A stretch of 64,000 nt of DNA, taken from positions 28,830 through 92,829 of the forward strand of contig JAYTJE010000079.1 of the NCBI GenBank assembly GCA_043731355.1, given 5' to 3'. Below, in pieces: positions 51,243 to 59,323 of this stretch. The notes below the pieces were generated by a model that worked only from the letters and a program-made list of their open reading frames with translations, was not told the origin of the DNA and searched no databases. Position numbers and translations under genes: made by a program. The first letter of the stretch is position 1. Every line of letters begins with the position of its first letter. This stretch comes from GWC2-56-14 sp043731355. GTDB taxonomy: Bacteria; Nitrospirota; UBA9217.

Positions 51243-51920
51243 ATGGAAGCGGAATATGTCATGGCGCTGACAACAGGCATCCTCGGCAGCTTCGGTCATT
51301 GCCTCGGCATGTGCGGGCCCATCGTTGCATCCTATACCCTGTCGAGTCCGACAACCGGCCTTTCCTGGTCAGATCGACTGATCCCGCACCTTCTGTACCA
51401 CGCTGGTCGCATAACCATGTACGCTTGCATCGGAGCGCTCATGGGCCTTTCAGGCTCATTTATGAACGTGGCAGGCAGCATCGCCGGACTGCAAAATGCC
51501 GTTGCCGTCGCTGCCGGCGTGGTGATGATCCTTATGGGTCTGAGCATCACCGGCATAGCAGGGAGAACATTCTGGCTGGAACGCCACAATATCGTTGTGC
51601 TGCGCTATACCAAACAGATCATGGCTGTGCGGTCGCTCTTGCGTTACTATCCGTTGGGATTACTTCTGGGACTGCTCCCCTGCGGCCTGTCCTATACCAT
51701 CTTTATCGCAGCTGCCGGCACGGGTAGTCTTCTTCCGGGCATGATGACCGCCCTCTTTTTCGGGATCGGAACGCTGCCCGCGCTCCTTCTCTTCGGCGCC
51801 GCAATCAGCTATTTCAATGCATCACTCCGCAGCAGGATCTACCGAGCCGGCGGTGCGCTCGTCATCATCATGGGGATTTACTTCATCTACCGGGGGATCA
51901 GGCTCTATGCGGACCTGTGA
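51243..51920 (+). CDS. SafE/TauE-like (COG2836) membrane protein
   Basis: 225 residues, about six TM helices. The start LTTGILGSFGHCLGMCGPIV with its Gly-His-Cys-Gly-Met-Cys-Gly-Pro cluster, the mid HNIVVLRYTKQ, and PLGLLLGLLPCGLSY are diagnostic of the family often found in cbb3 or copper loci. It is thought to help copper reach the cytosol or periplasm for oxidase assembly. It begins directly after the preceding stop and overlaps ccoI by 14 bases. Confidence 0.88.
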   Translation: MEAEYVMALTTGILGSFGHCLGMCGPIVASYTLSSPTTGLSWSDRLIPHLLYHAGRITMYACIGALMGLSGSFMNVAGSIAGLQNAVAVAAGVVMILMGLSITGIAGRTFWLERHNIVVLRYTKQIMAVRSLLRYYPLGLLLGLLPCGLSYTIFIAAAGTGSLLPGMMTALFFGIGTLPALLLFGAAISYFNASLRSRIYRAGGALVIIMGIYFIYRGIRLYADL

Positions 51921-54363
51921 CCATTGTATGCTCGAAGTATCGGAGCGCAACGCGATCCACGATGAGATCGATGGCCGGCGGAAGGTCTTCTGCTGCCACG
52001 GGTGCAGCGGCATCTACCGGCTTATCCACAGCGAAGGGCTCGACGACTTCTACGCGAAACGCCGAGCATGGACGCCCGGCCCGGCGGAAAATAGATCCGT
52101 GGACCTCTCCGCCTTCCTGAACAATCTGCGGCCTGCGGGCACGGAGATCGAAACCGATATCATTCTCGACGGGATCCGGTGCGCATCCTGCGTCTGGCTG
52201 AATGAAAAGATCCTCACCAGAACGGACGGCATATCCTACGCCAGAGTGAATTACGCGACCCATCGCGCAAAGATCCGCTGGAACCCTGACAAAACCGACA
52301 TCGGCGCGATCGTCCGGAGGATCGCTTCCATCGGATACACACCAAAACCCTTCCTCTCGAATCAGTTCGAACAGACACAGCAGCGCGAAGCACGTGACCT
52401 GCTGCTCCGCTTCGGCACTGCGGCGTTCTTTTCCATGCAGCTCATGCTGTTCTCCGTTGCCCTCTATGCCGGATATTTTCAGGGTATTGACGAAAATCTC
52501 AAAACCCTTTTTCACACGATTTCACTACTGCTCACGACCCCGGTCCTGTTCTATTCGGGTTGGCCGCTCATCAAGGGTGCCTTCCGGGGCATGATGAACC
52601 TCACGTTCAACATGGATGTCCTGATCGCGGCCGGCGCCCTTTCCGCATACGGATACAGCATTTACCAGATGGCTGCAGGCGGAGAGGTCTATTTTGACAC
52701 GGCGGCCATGATCATTACGCTCATTCTGCTCGGCAGATACATCGAGGCAGGCGCCAAAGGGAAAGCCACGGAAACGATCCACAAACTGATGCAACTGACG
52801 CCCAAAACAGCCCGTAAACTGGATGCTCCGCAGGTTCTTCAGGAAGCGGGAACGTGGACGCACCTGGCCGCACGACAGATGGTTCCCCTTCCGTCGCTGC
52901 GGCCCGGAGATTTTATCGAAGTGATACCCGGTGAACGGATACCCATCGACGGCATTGTCGTAGCCGGAGGATCTGAAGCGGATGAGTCCATGCTCACCGG
53001 CGAGTCGAAGCCCTCCTCGAAGACCCCGGGAGCACAGGTCTTCGGGGGAACGCGGAACCTTTACGGAAGCTTCGTTTTCCAGATTACCTCCATGGGAAAA
53101 GATACGGTGCTCGCCAGGATCATCCAGGCTGTCGAAGACGCCCAGTCGCGTCGTGCGCCGATCCAGGCTGTGGCCGACCGGGTGGTGGGCTATTTTGTGC
53201 CCGCGGTCCTGGTTATAGCTCTGCTGACGTTTCTGGGCTGGCTTTACCTTGATGCCCCTGTTTCCCGGGCAGTCATGAACGCGGTTTCTGTCCTGGTGAT
53301 CGCCTGCCCCTGCGCCCTGGGGCTCGCCACTCCCCTGGCCATCCTGATCGGCACGTCCCACGGAGCTTCGCGGGGCATCCTGATCAAAGGCGGAGACGTG
53401 ATCGAAAAGGCGGCATCAATAGACTTCGTGGTTTTAGATAAGACCGGCACCATAACCGAAGGAAAACCGGTCCTGAGCGAGGCTCGCGGCATCGGCATGA
53501 CGGACAGCGAAGCGCTTCGTCTTGCGCTTTCCCTGGAACGATACTCGGAGCACTCGCTGGCTAAAGCGATTGTCGAGGCAGGGAATGCGATGGAGCCCTA
53601 CGAGATATCGGCTTTTTCAGCAGTGCCGGGCAAAGGGATACGCGGCATCATCCGGGGTAAAGCGGTGCTTCTCGGCAGCCGTCAGTTCATCGAAACCGAG
53701 GGCATGAACAGCAGCATCAATGCAATACTGGGAATAGAGCAACTCAAAAAGACAGCTGAGAACGAGAGAGCGGGATCCACGGTAGTCTATCTTTGTTGGG
53801 ACCAGTCCTTGCACGGCGTGTTCATTATATCGGACAGGATACGAAAAGAAGCTATTGAAACAGTCAACATGCTTAAGAACGCAAGACTCGGGACCATGAT
53901 GATCACTGGTGACAATCCGGCTACTGCCGAAGCTGTCGCGCAGAAGACGGGCATTGAACAAGTAAAGGCGCTGGCATCGCCGCTCGATAAAGCAGCCGAA
54001 ATTATGAAGATGGAACGCGCGGGCAGGCACGTCCTGATGGCGGGAGACGGCATTAATGACGCGCCGGCGCTGGTGCAGGCAACGGTCGGTGTTGCCATGG
54101 GACGGGCCACGGATATAGCCCTTGAAAGCGCGGACATGGTCATTCTGCGTCCCGACCTCAGACTGATCGCTGACGCCATAGCGCTCTCGAAAAAAACTTT
54201 CACCATCATAAAGCAGAATATCTTCTGGGCCTTTTTTTACAACATTGTCGTGATTCCCCTTGCCGTCTTTGGCGTCATGCACCCGGTCATGGCCGCGGCG
54301 GCCATGGCGTTCAGTTCCCTGTCCGTGGTCGGCAATTCCCTGCGTGCGAGGTTGTCATCATGA
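51907..54363 (+). CDS. ccoI: Copper-transporting P1B-type ATPase CcoI/FixI
   Basis: 818 residues. CDHCMLEV and CCHGCSGIYRLI near the N-terminus plus an HMA domain (LDGIRCASCVWLN) are typical of FixI. TM6 has CPC (Cys467-Cys469, IACPCALGLATP). The phosphorylated Asp511 is in LDKTGTITEG; TGESKP and GDGINDAPALV are intact. FixI exports Cu to the periplasm for the CuB site. ATG 51907 was chosen over the run-on frame from 51817. Confidence 0.96.
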   Translation: MRTCDHCMLEVSERNAIHDEIDGRRKVFCCHGCSGIYRLIHSEGLDDFYAKRRAWTPGPAENRSVDLSAFLNNLRPAGTEIETDIILDGIRCASCVWLNEKILTRTDGISYARVNYATHRAKIRWNPDKTDIGAIVRRIASIGYTPKPFLSNQFEQTQQREARDLLLRFGTAAFFSMQLMLFSVALYAGYFQGIDENLKTLFHTISLLLTTPVLFYSGWPLIKGAFRGMMNLTFNMDVLIAAGALSAYGYSIYQMAAGGEVYFDTAAMIITLILLGRYIEAGAKGKATETIHKLMQLTPKTARKLDAPQVLQEAGTWTHLAARQMVPLPSLRPGDFIEVIPGERIPIDGIVVAGGSEADESMLTGESKPSSKTPGAQVFGGTRNLYGSFVFQITSMGKDTVLARIIQAVEDAQSRRAPIQAVADRVVGYFVPAVLVIALLTFLGWLYLDAPVSRAVMNAVSVLVIACPCALGLATPLAILIGTSHGASRGILIKGGDVIEKAASIDFVVLDKTGTITEGKPVLSEARGIGMTDSEALRLALSLERYSEHSLAKAIVEAGNAMEPYEISAFSAVPGKGIRGIIRGKAVLLGSRQFIETEGMNSSINAILGIEQLKKTAENERAGSTVVYLCWDQSLHGVFIISDRIRKEAIETVNMLKNARLGTMMITGDNPATAEAVAQKTGIEQVKALASPLDKAAEIMKMERAGRHVLMAGDGINDAPALVQATVGVAMGRATDIALESADMVILRPDLRLIADAIALSKKTFTIIKQNIFWAFFYNIVVIPLAVFGVMHPVMAAAAMAFSSLSVVGNSLRARLSS

Positions 54364-54542
54364 TGTGGAGTATGCTCCTCCTGATCTTTTTAACCCTTGC
54401 GGCGGGATTCGCCGGATGGATGCTCTTCCTCTGGGCGGTCAAGAGCGGTCAGTATGATGATATCGAAGGGCCGAAGTACCGGATGCTGGAGGACGAGGAG
54501 GAGCTTCACAAAAATATCGATAAAAAAAAGAACAAGCCGTAA
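54360..54542 (+). CDS. ccoS: Cbb3 oxidase assembly protein CcoS
   Basis: 60 residues. One TM helix (LLLIFLTLAAGFAGWMLFLW) is followed by KSGQYDDIEGPKYRMLEDEE, the CcoS signature. CcoS is needed for cofactor insertion into CcoN. Its ATG overlaps the ccoI stop (ATGA), and it is the last gene of the cbb3 operon. Confidence 0.94.
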   Translation: MMWSMLLLIFLTLAAGFAGWMLFLWAVKSGQYDDIEGPKYRMLEDEEELHKNIDKKKNKP

Positions 54543-54548
54543 AAGAAA

Positions 54549-54580
54549 AGAGCCCTCGCTTCAGGCGAGAGCTCTTTGCG
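54549..54580. terminator. Bidirectional terminator after ccoS
   Basis: AGAGC-C-CTCGC with GCGAG-A-GCTCT (54549-54575) forms a ten-pair stem with one mismatch and a five-base loop. It is followed by TTT on the plus strand, and by TTTTCTTTT on the minus strand. It lies between convergent ccoS and the Cys-rich gene, so it can serve both. Confidence 0.7.
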
Positions 54581-54601
54581 CAAAACCGATATAAATGAGT
54601 C

Positions 54602-55012
54602 TTAGAGGACCTGCTTCATTTCCTTGCCGCAGGCGCACTTGCCGGGCTTGTCAGAGATCGTGTTGCACTTGCAATCTCCGCCGCAGGCGCAAACATACTT
54701 GCCCTTGAGGCTGATCTTCTTGACCGACTTGCCGCATCCGCACTTGTCCGGGTCGGTCTTGCTCCGTTCGCAGGAGCATTCGGCGCCGCATCTGCAGAGG
54801 ATCGCCGTGTCCTTGTCGATCGCCAGAAGATGCATGGCAACGAGTTCCTTGCCGCAGGCGCACTTCCCAGGCTCCTTGGACAGGGAATTGCATTTGCAGT
54901 CATCCGCGCAGTTGCAGACATAATAGACCTGGCTTTTATCAGCTGCAAGCACGAGCCCCGCTGCCACTGCCATGAAAGCGACGATCATGAGCATGATAAT
55001 ACTTTTTTTCAT
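54602..55012 (-). CDS. Exported Cys-rich protein with three metal-binding-like repeats
   Basis: 136 residues with a signal peptide (MLMIVAFMAVAAGLVLAADK). The mature part is three copies of a unit C-x-C-x3-C-x-C-x(6-8)-K-C-x-C-GK: VCNCADDCKCNSL..KCACGK, LCRCGAECSCERS..KCGCGK, VCACGGDCKCNTI..KCACGK. With about 18 Cys in ~115 residues it resembles an exported metallothionein. I do not recognise a named family. AAAGGAGG precedes ATG 55012. It converges on the ccoS gene beyond a shared terminator. Confidence 0.8.
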   Translation of the reverse strand: MKKSIIMLMIVAFMAVAAGLVLAADKSQVYYVCNCADDCKCNSLSKEPGKCACGKELVAMHLLAIDKDTAILCRCGAECSCERSKTDPDKCGCGKSVKKISLKGKYVCACGGDCKCNTISDKPGKCACGKEMKQVL

Positions 55013-55043
55013 AGTTTCACCTCCTTTCACTATAAATTGGCAT

Positions 55044-55664
55044 CTACCGTTTCTGCATTGACAGGGCGGTCCTTTCTTCAAAGGTCTTTCCCATGGCCCG
55101 CACGATATCGGCGCGGGAGATGACGCCGATCAGTTTTCCCTCGGTATCCACGACCGGCAGTCTCTTGATCCGGTGAGAGTCCAGCACCCGCGCCGCGTCG
55201 CGCACATCAACCGTGCTTTTAATGGTGATTGCCGGTGTGCTCATCACCTGTCCTACCTGGTCGCCCTCCTTGCGCGTCGGCGACGGCTCTCCCATGATGC
55301 GGCGGAACAGGTCCTTGAAACCCCTGCTTTTCTTTCCGTTCAGCACAGACATAATATCCAGCTCGCCGATGACGCCGAGGACCTTATGCTGATCATCCAC
55401 GACCGGCATGCCGCTGATCCTGAGACCCGTCAGGCGCCGCGCCGCTTCTTCCAGCGGAGTATCCTTCGTCACCGTAACCACGTCCTTCGTCATAAGATGA
55501 GCGACCGTCATGCCTGACTGCGACCGGTTCCTCGCATGTTTGAGCGCCGAGGAATAGATCTTCATCAGGTCCTCTTCGGTAATGTCCACAAAGCCCTTGA
55601 GGTCGGCAAGCCCCGCCCTGATATCTTCCTCTGAAATACCGCATTGTTTAAGATTGTTGTCCAT
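55044..55664 (-). CDS. Tandem CBS-domain protein
   Basis: 206 residues. A helical N-terminus of about 60 residues (SEEDIRAGLADLKGFVDITE) precedes two CBS domains: VAHLMTKDVVTVTKDTPLEE...SGMPVVDDQHKVLGVIGELDI and VGQVMSTPAITIKSTVDVRD...KRLPVVDTEGKLIGVISRADI. CBS pairs bind adenosine ligands and often sense energy state. GGGAGG precedes ATG 55664. It lies 31 bases before the Cys-rich gene, possibly in one operon. Confidence 0.93.
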   Translation of the reverse strand: MDNNLKQCGISEEDIRAGLADLKGFVDITEEDLMKIYSSALKHARNRSQSGMTVAHLMTKDVVTVTKDTPLEEAARRLTGLRISGMPVVDDQHKVLGVIGELDIMSVLNGKKSRGFKDLFRRIMGEPSPTRKEGDQVGQVMSTPAITIKSTVDVRDAARVLDSHRIKRLPVVDTEGKLIGVISRADIVRAMGKTFEERTALSMQKR

Positions 55665-55790
55665 CTGATGCCCTCCCTGCATCCTTTACCGGTTTTCACT
55701 CCAAAGGCAACTGTTTGTTCCAGGCTTTATCAGCTTTTATCCGGTGTCAATCCGCCTCTTCCGTGTCAATATGTTTTTAGCGCTTGCCGC

Positions 55791-56687
55791 TTACCGGGGC
55801 CTGTCCTCCGCCCTGGTCACGATCCAGTAGACAAAACCGATGACCAGGATGGCGGCGATGAGGTAATAGATCGACGCTGGATTTTCATGCTTCAGCGTCG
55901 CGATCATGGTCTCCCGGATCATGGTAACCAGCGCCACGCCCACGAACACGCTGATGTGGAACTTCCCTCCCTTGAGGTGGGCGATCTCGGTGTTCATCAG
56001 CTCGATCATGAGCCACAGCAGCAGCATGGAGCCCAGCGCCGCGATAATGCCCCCCTCCACATCGCCGGACAGGAGGTGCAGCACGTCCTGGACAAAAAGC
56101 CAGACCACGCCAAGCGTCAGGCCGATAAGCGCGAGCACCAGCATCAGGTTGGTGGTTTGCGAAAAACGTTCTGAAAAAGTGATCAAGGCGCTTTTTACTT
56201 TATAAACCGGGGAATAGGTCCTGATTTCCTCTTCAATATAGGAGGTGGTAATAACATCAAGGCTGATATCAAGTAGCTTGCCGAGCGAAACAATCATGTT
56301 CGTCGCCTCGGCCCTGTCTTCGTACTTGTTCTGCAAAAGACCGGTACAAGCGTTCCTGACGAGGTTAATGGACCGGTTCATATAGTGGGCGTCAACAGCA
56401 TGCCGTACGTGGGTGGCGCCGATGCGAACGAGCTGTTCGTAGTAGCGGTTGTCGTAGGTCCCTGAAAAGAGCCCCAGAAACCATATTCGCTGGGCGTCAA
56501 AAACGTGTTTTTTTCTGGTTTCATCGTTGAAAAATTGCGATGCTCCTTTCGTTCCCATGATCCAGAGATTGAGAGTGCTCATGACTTCATCGGAATGCTC
56601 TTCCATGAACGGACGCAGCTGCGCAAGACGCCGCTCGTCCTCCTCCGTGAACCGGTAATCCTGTTTGATATCCTTGAATGATCTCAC
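55791..56687 (-). CDS. Protoglobin-PsiE membrane fusion protein
   Basis: 298 residues. Residues about 10-160 follow the protoglobin/globin-coupled-sensor pattern (FTEEDERRLAQLRPFMEEHS, IWFLGLFSGTYDNRYYEQLV, IGATHVRHAVDAHYMNRSIN), with a likely haem-ligand His in ATHVRHAVDAH. Residues about 175-290 hold four TM helices with IELMNTEIAHLKGGKFHISV and TMIRETMIATLKHENP, the PsiE pattern. A haem sensor would thus act on a membrane domain. The start is GTG, after GAGGT. Neither a kinase nor a cyclase output is present. Confidence 0.85.
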   Translation of the reverse strand: MRSFKDIKQDYRFTEEDERRLAQLRPFMEEHSDEVMSTLNLWIMGTKGASQFFNDETRKKHVFDAQRIWFLGLFSGTYDNRYYEQLVRIGATHVRHAVDAHYMNRSINLVRNACTGLLQNKYEDRAEATNMIVSLGKLLDISLDVITTSYIEEEIRTYSPVYKVKSALITFSERFSQTTNLMLVLALIGLTLGVVWLFVQDVLHLLSGDVEGGIIAALGSMLLLWLMIELMNTEIAHLKGGKFHISVFVGVALVTMIRETMIATLKHENPASIYYLIAAILVIGFVYWIVTRAEDRPR

Positions 56688-56772
56688 TCGACCTCAGTCT
56701 CCAGGAACAATTGTAGCACAGGAGAAACCAGAAGATAAAGAAGAAAATAGGCGCGCCATGCGTTGCCCGTCT

Positions 56773-57621
56773 TTACCAATCCCCGCAATATTCAAACGTC
56801 TGATTGGCCGTTATTCGCTGGATATTCCCTCCGGTGTCGGACATCTTATACAGGTTGGCCAGGGCCTCGGCTTTTTCCCAGTCGCAGTTGCTCGAGAACG
56901 CGATCTCATTGCCGGACCAGATTGGAGAGGAATCTTCGCCTGATGCGGGAGCATCGAACAGCACGACCTCCCGGGTCTCGATATTGATCTTGCGAAGGTG
57001 CGGCACATCCAGATCACAGCGATACACGATCCACGAACCGTCAGGCGACCAGGAGGGATTGCTATGGGTCGTTTCATCTGAGGTAAGCTGCACACGGTTA
57101 TTGCCATGAGTGTCCATGGTGAAGATTTGCGATGTTTTCCCGCTGCGCATGAATTGCGTGAACACGATCAGATCGCCGCGGGGGGACCACAACGGGTTCG
57201 TGTTCTCCACGGGACCTTCCGTCAGTTGCGTCAGGCCGCTGCCGTCAATATTGACGATGTGTATCTGCTGAAGCCCCTTGTCGTCCCTGCCGGAGAAAAC
57301 CAAACGGCTGTCATCCGGCGCCCAGTCAACACTGGCAATATCCAGATTTCCCGAGGTGATCTGCGCCGTTTTCCGCGTGGCAAGGTCCATGAAATAAATA
57401 TTAAGCAGCTTGCGCTCATTGTTCTTCGTGCTGACGAACGCGAGCATCGTCCTGTCTTTGTTATACCGGGGCGCGGCATTGTCCGCATACACCCCGTTCG
57501 GTCCCGGATTGACGGTAAGCCGGACCTCATTTTTCCCGTCGGGATCGATGGCGTAGATGTCGTTGAACATCTCCACGTCGTCGCTCTGGAAGCGAGTAAA
57601 TACGATGCGTTGCTGGATCAT
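56773..57621 (-). CDS. TolB-like beta-propeller protein (PD40/DPP repeats)
   Basis: 282 residues without a signal peptide, so probably cytosolic. Five or six WD40-like PD40 repeats are seen: IYAIDPDGKNEVRLTVNPGP, IYFMDLATRKTAQITSGNLD, IHIVNIDGSGLTQLTEGPVE, IFTMDTHGNNRVQLTSDETT and NPSWSPDGSWIVYRCDLDVP. This fold binds proteins or small ligands. TolB itself is periplasmic and works with Pal; the lack of a signal argues against that role. AAGGAG precedes the ATG. Confidence 0.88.
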   Translation of the reverse strand: MIQQRIVFTRFQSDDVEMFNDIYAIDPDGKNEVRLTVNPGPNGVYADNAAPRYNKDRTMLAFVSTKNNERKLLNIYFMDLATRKTAQITSGNLDIASVDWAPDDSRLVFSGRDDKGLQQIHIVNIDGSGLTQLTEGPVENTNPLWSPRGDLIVFTQFMRSGKTSQIFTMDTHGNNRVQLTSDETTHSNPSWSPDGSWIVYRCDLDVPHLRKINIETREVVLFDAPASGEDSSPIWSGNEIAFSSNCDWEKAEALANLYKMSDTGGNIQRITANQTFEYCGDW

Positions 57622-57727
57622 GGTCGGTCTCCTTGTTCCTTTCTCAGCTCTTCGTATCGTTTTGAAAAGGCGGCATCAGGTCCCCGGCCCGCCTGCATGC
57701 GGCTGCCTCGATAAGCGGATCTACGGC

Positions 57728-59110
57728 TCATGCGATCACTCTTTTGTTCACGACATAGACGCTGGTCGGGATCGTCTTTGCATAATCTTTAAGCTCTGCC
57801 GCGATCTCCGCAGCCTCCAGCGCGTCCTTGATAGTACGCTTCTCATTGGTCACCACGGCGATCGAAATGGTCATGAGCGGGAACCGCATATCCTGGCCCT
57901 GGCGTGTCTTGCCGAAGATATAGCCCTTGGCCCGGTCTATCTCGTTATAGAATGCGGGAATGCGCTGGTCAAAGAGCCGGATCGTTTCCTCGCAAACGTC
58001 GCGCATGCGCGCCGGGGTGGTGATCACGACAAAGTCATCTCCGCCGATATGTCCGACAAAATCCTCAGGTGTGCCTTTCTCCTTTGCCGCCGTCTCAATG
58101 ATAGGGGCTGTTTCCTTCAACACGTCGTTGCCATGAGCATAGCCGTAGTAGTCGTTGAATGCTTTGAAATTGTCAAGATCGAGCAGACAAAAAGCGAGCT
58201 GTTGGCCGGAGTCAAGGCGTCGTTTCATGATATTCTCGATGGCGATCCCGCCGGGAAGCCTCGTAAGCGGGCTTGCATCCCGGTACATTTCTTCCAGCGA
58301 CCCGAGCCGCTTCCCCATGGCGACAAAAGCAAGCGACAATGCCCCGATTTCATCCCTGCGGGTGATCCGCGGATCGTACGCATAATCACCCTCGGCGATA
58401 TGCGTGGTCGCCACGTGCAGCGCTACCAGGGGCGAGGAAATATGGTGGGGCACGATCATGCCGAACAACACTCCGATCACGATGCTCAGAATGCACAGCA
58501 TGGCAGTGGTATAGAGTGCGGCCCTCCCAAGCTTGCTTATGTTCATCATTTTCCGGCCCTGGGATTGCTTGGCCTCGTTCGACAGAGCTCGGAGCAATTC
58601 CGCAAGTTTTTCTGATCTTTTCTTAATACCGCCTTGCGAAAGAGATGCAGCCGCTGCATGGTCACCGGTCTTGATATATCTTGCCTCACGTTCAAAGAGC
58701 TTGCGGTACTGTTCGTTCAACTCGCTTATCTTTTTCAAGAGGGCTGGGTCCTGGCCAGGAATCTTTTGCAGCATTTCCAACAACTGATTGAACTCCCCGG
58801 CCCGCTTTCGAAACAAGGCGCGCATGTCGCCGTCCCCAAGGACCAGATAGCGTTTTTCGTACGAGTCCTGGGCAAGCAAGTCTTCCAGCATCGCGTCGGC
58901 CGTTTTTTGTATCGGGAGCTCAACTCTGACGATATCGCTGTTCAGCTTGTTCAAGCGTTGGATGCTCAGCAGCGCATAGGCTACGACGAACACCGTAAGC
59001 GCGGCAAGCGTTGTATACCCCATCAGCATTTTGCTGACAATGGTCAGTTTATCAAAAAGCCCGCGGGGTGTCAGATATTCCAATAGGGTCGGCAGTGAAG
59101 GAAGTCTCAT
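57728..59110 (-). CDS. Membrane GGDEF-type protein with HAMP and variant GGDDF motif
   Basis: 460 residues. TM1 (MLMGYTTLAALTVFVVAYAL), a periplasmic four-helix-bundle sensor (about 55-200), TM2 and a HAMP-type linker (HISSPLVALHVATTHIAEGD) lead to a GGDEF domain. The active-site loop is HIGGDDFVV (residues 356-360), with Asp in place of the usual Glu at the fourth position. No RxxD inhibitory site precedes it. LLDLDNFKAFNDYYGYAHGN is otherwise conserved. It may be a weak cyclase or a GTP-binding degenerate protein. It has its own activated-type promoter. Confidence 0.9.
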   Translation of the reverse strand: MRLPSLPTLLEYLTPRGLFDKLTIVSKMLMGYTTLAALTVFVVAYALLSIQRLNKLNSDIVRVELPIQKTADAMLEDLLAQDSYEKRYLVLGDGDMRALFRKRAGEFNQLLEMLQKIPGQDPALLKKISELNEQYRKLFEREARYIKTGDHAAAASLSQGGIKKRSEKLAELLRALSNEAKQSQGRKMMNISKLGRAALYTTAMLCILSIVIGVLFGMIVPHHISSPLVALHVATTHIAEGDYAYDPRITRRDEIGALSLAFVAMGKRLGSLEEMYRDASPLTRLPGGIAIENIMKRRLDSGQQLAFCLLDLDNFKAFNDYYGYAHGNDVLKETAPIIETAAKEKGTPEDFVGHIGGDDFVVITTPARMRDVCEETIRLFDQRIPAFYNEIDRAKGYIFGKTRQGQDMRFPLMTISIAVVTNEKRTIKDALEAAEIAAELKDYAKTIPTSVYVVNKRVIA

Positions 59111-59163
59111 AATCCTTGCAGGGAGCTCGCGTCCTGGGCAAAATGAAATATTCTGTTACTTCG

Positions 59164-59192
59164 ATAATACTCTATAGCAACGGTTTAGGCAA
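59164..59192 (-). promoter_or_regulatory. Promoter of the GGDEF gene
   Basis: On the minus strand TTGCCT (59187-59192), 17 bases, TATTAT (59164-59169). The start would be near 59157, giving a leader of about 47 bases. It pairs with the upstream element at 59189-59230. Confidence 0.6.
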
Positions 59193-59230
59193 GATTTTTG
59201 GCCGGAACGAACGGGGTATTTTAAGGGTAA
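59189..59230. promoter_or_regulatory. GGGTA direct-repeat element, copy A
   Basis: The plus strand shows GGGTA at 59214-59218 and 59225-59229, 11 bases apart, both beginning 22 bases or more beyond the -35. With GCAAG and TTTTTGG words at 59189-59201 the block matches copy B (61046-61087) at 31 of 42 positions. Direct repeats one helical turn apart suit a response-regulator activator. Confidence 0.6.
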
Positions 59231-59323
59231 TGGAGAAAGCGTGAACATCTGAAAGGACCCGAGAAATAAGGAGTGACCAGCATCTTTTCGCGGAAAAATC
59301 AGCAGGGAAAACCTCTCCCTGAC

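Noticed and set aside
55680..55790. Further word repeat (CTTTTATCCGGTGTCAATCC) before the CBS gene
   Set aside because: It resembles TTATCC words elsewhere but has no clear inverted partner nearby, so it was not listed as a repeat.
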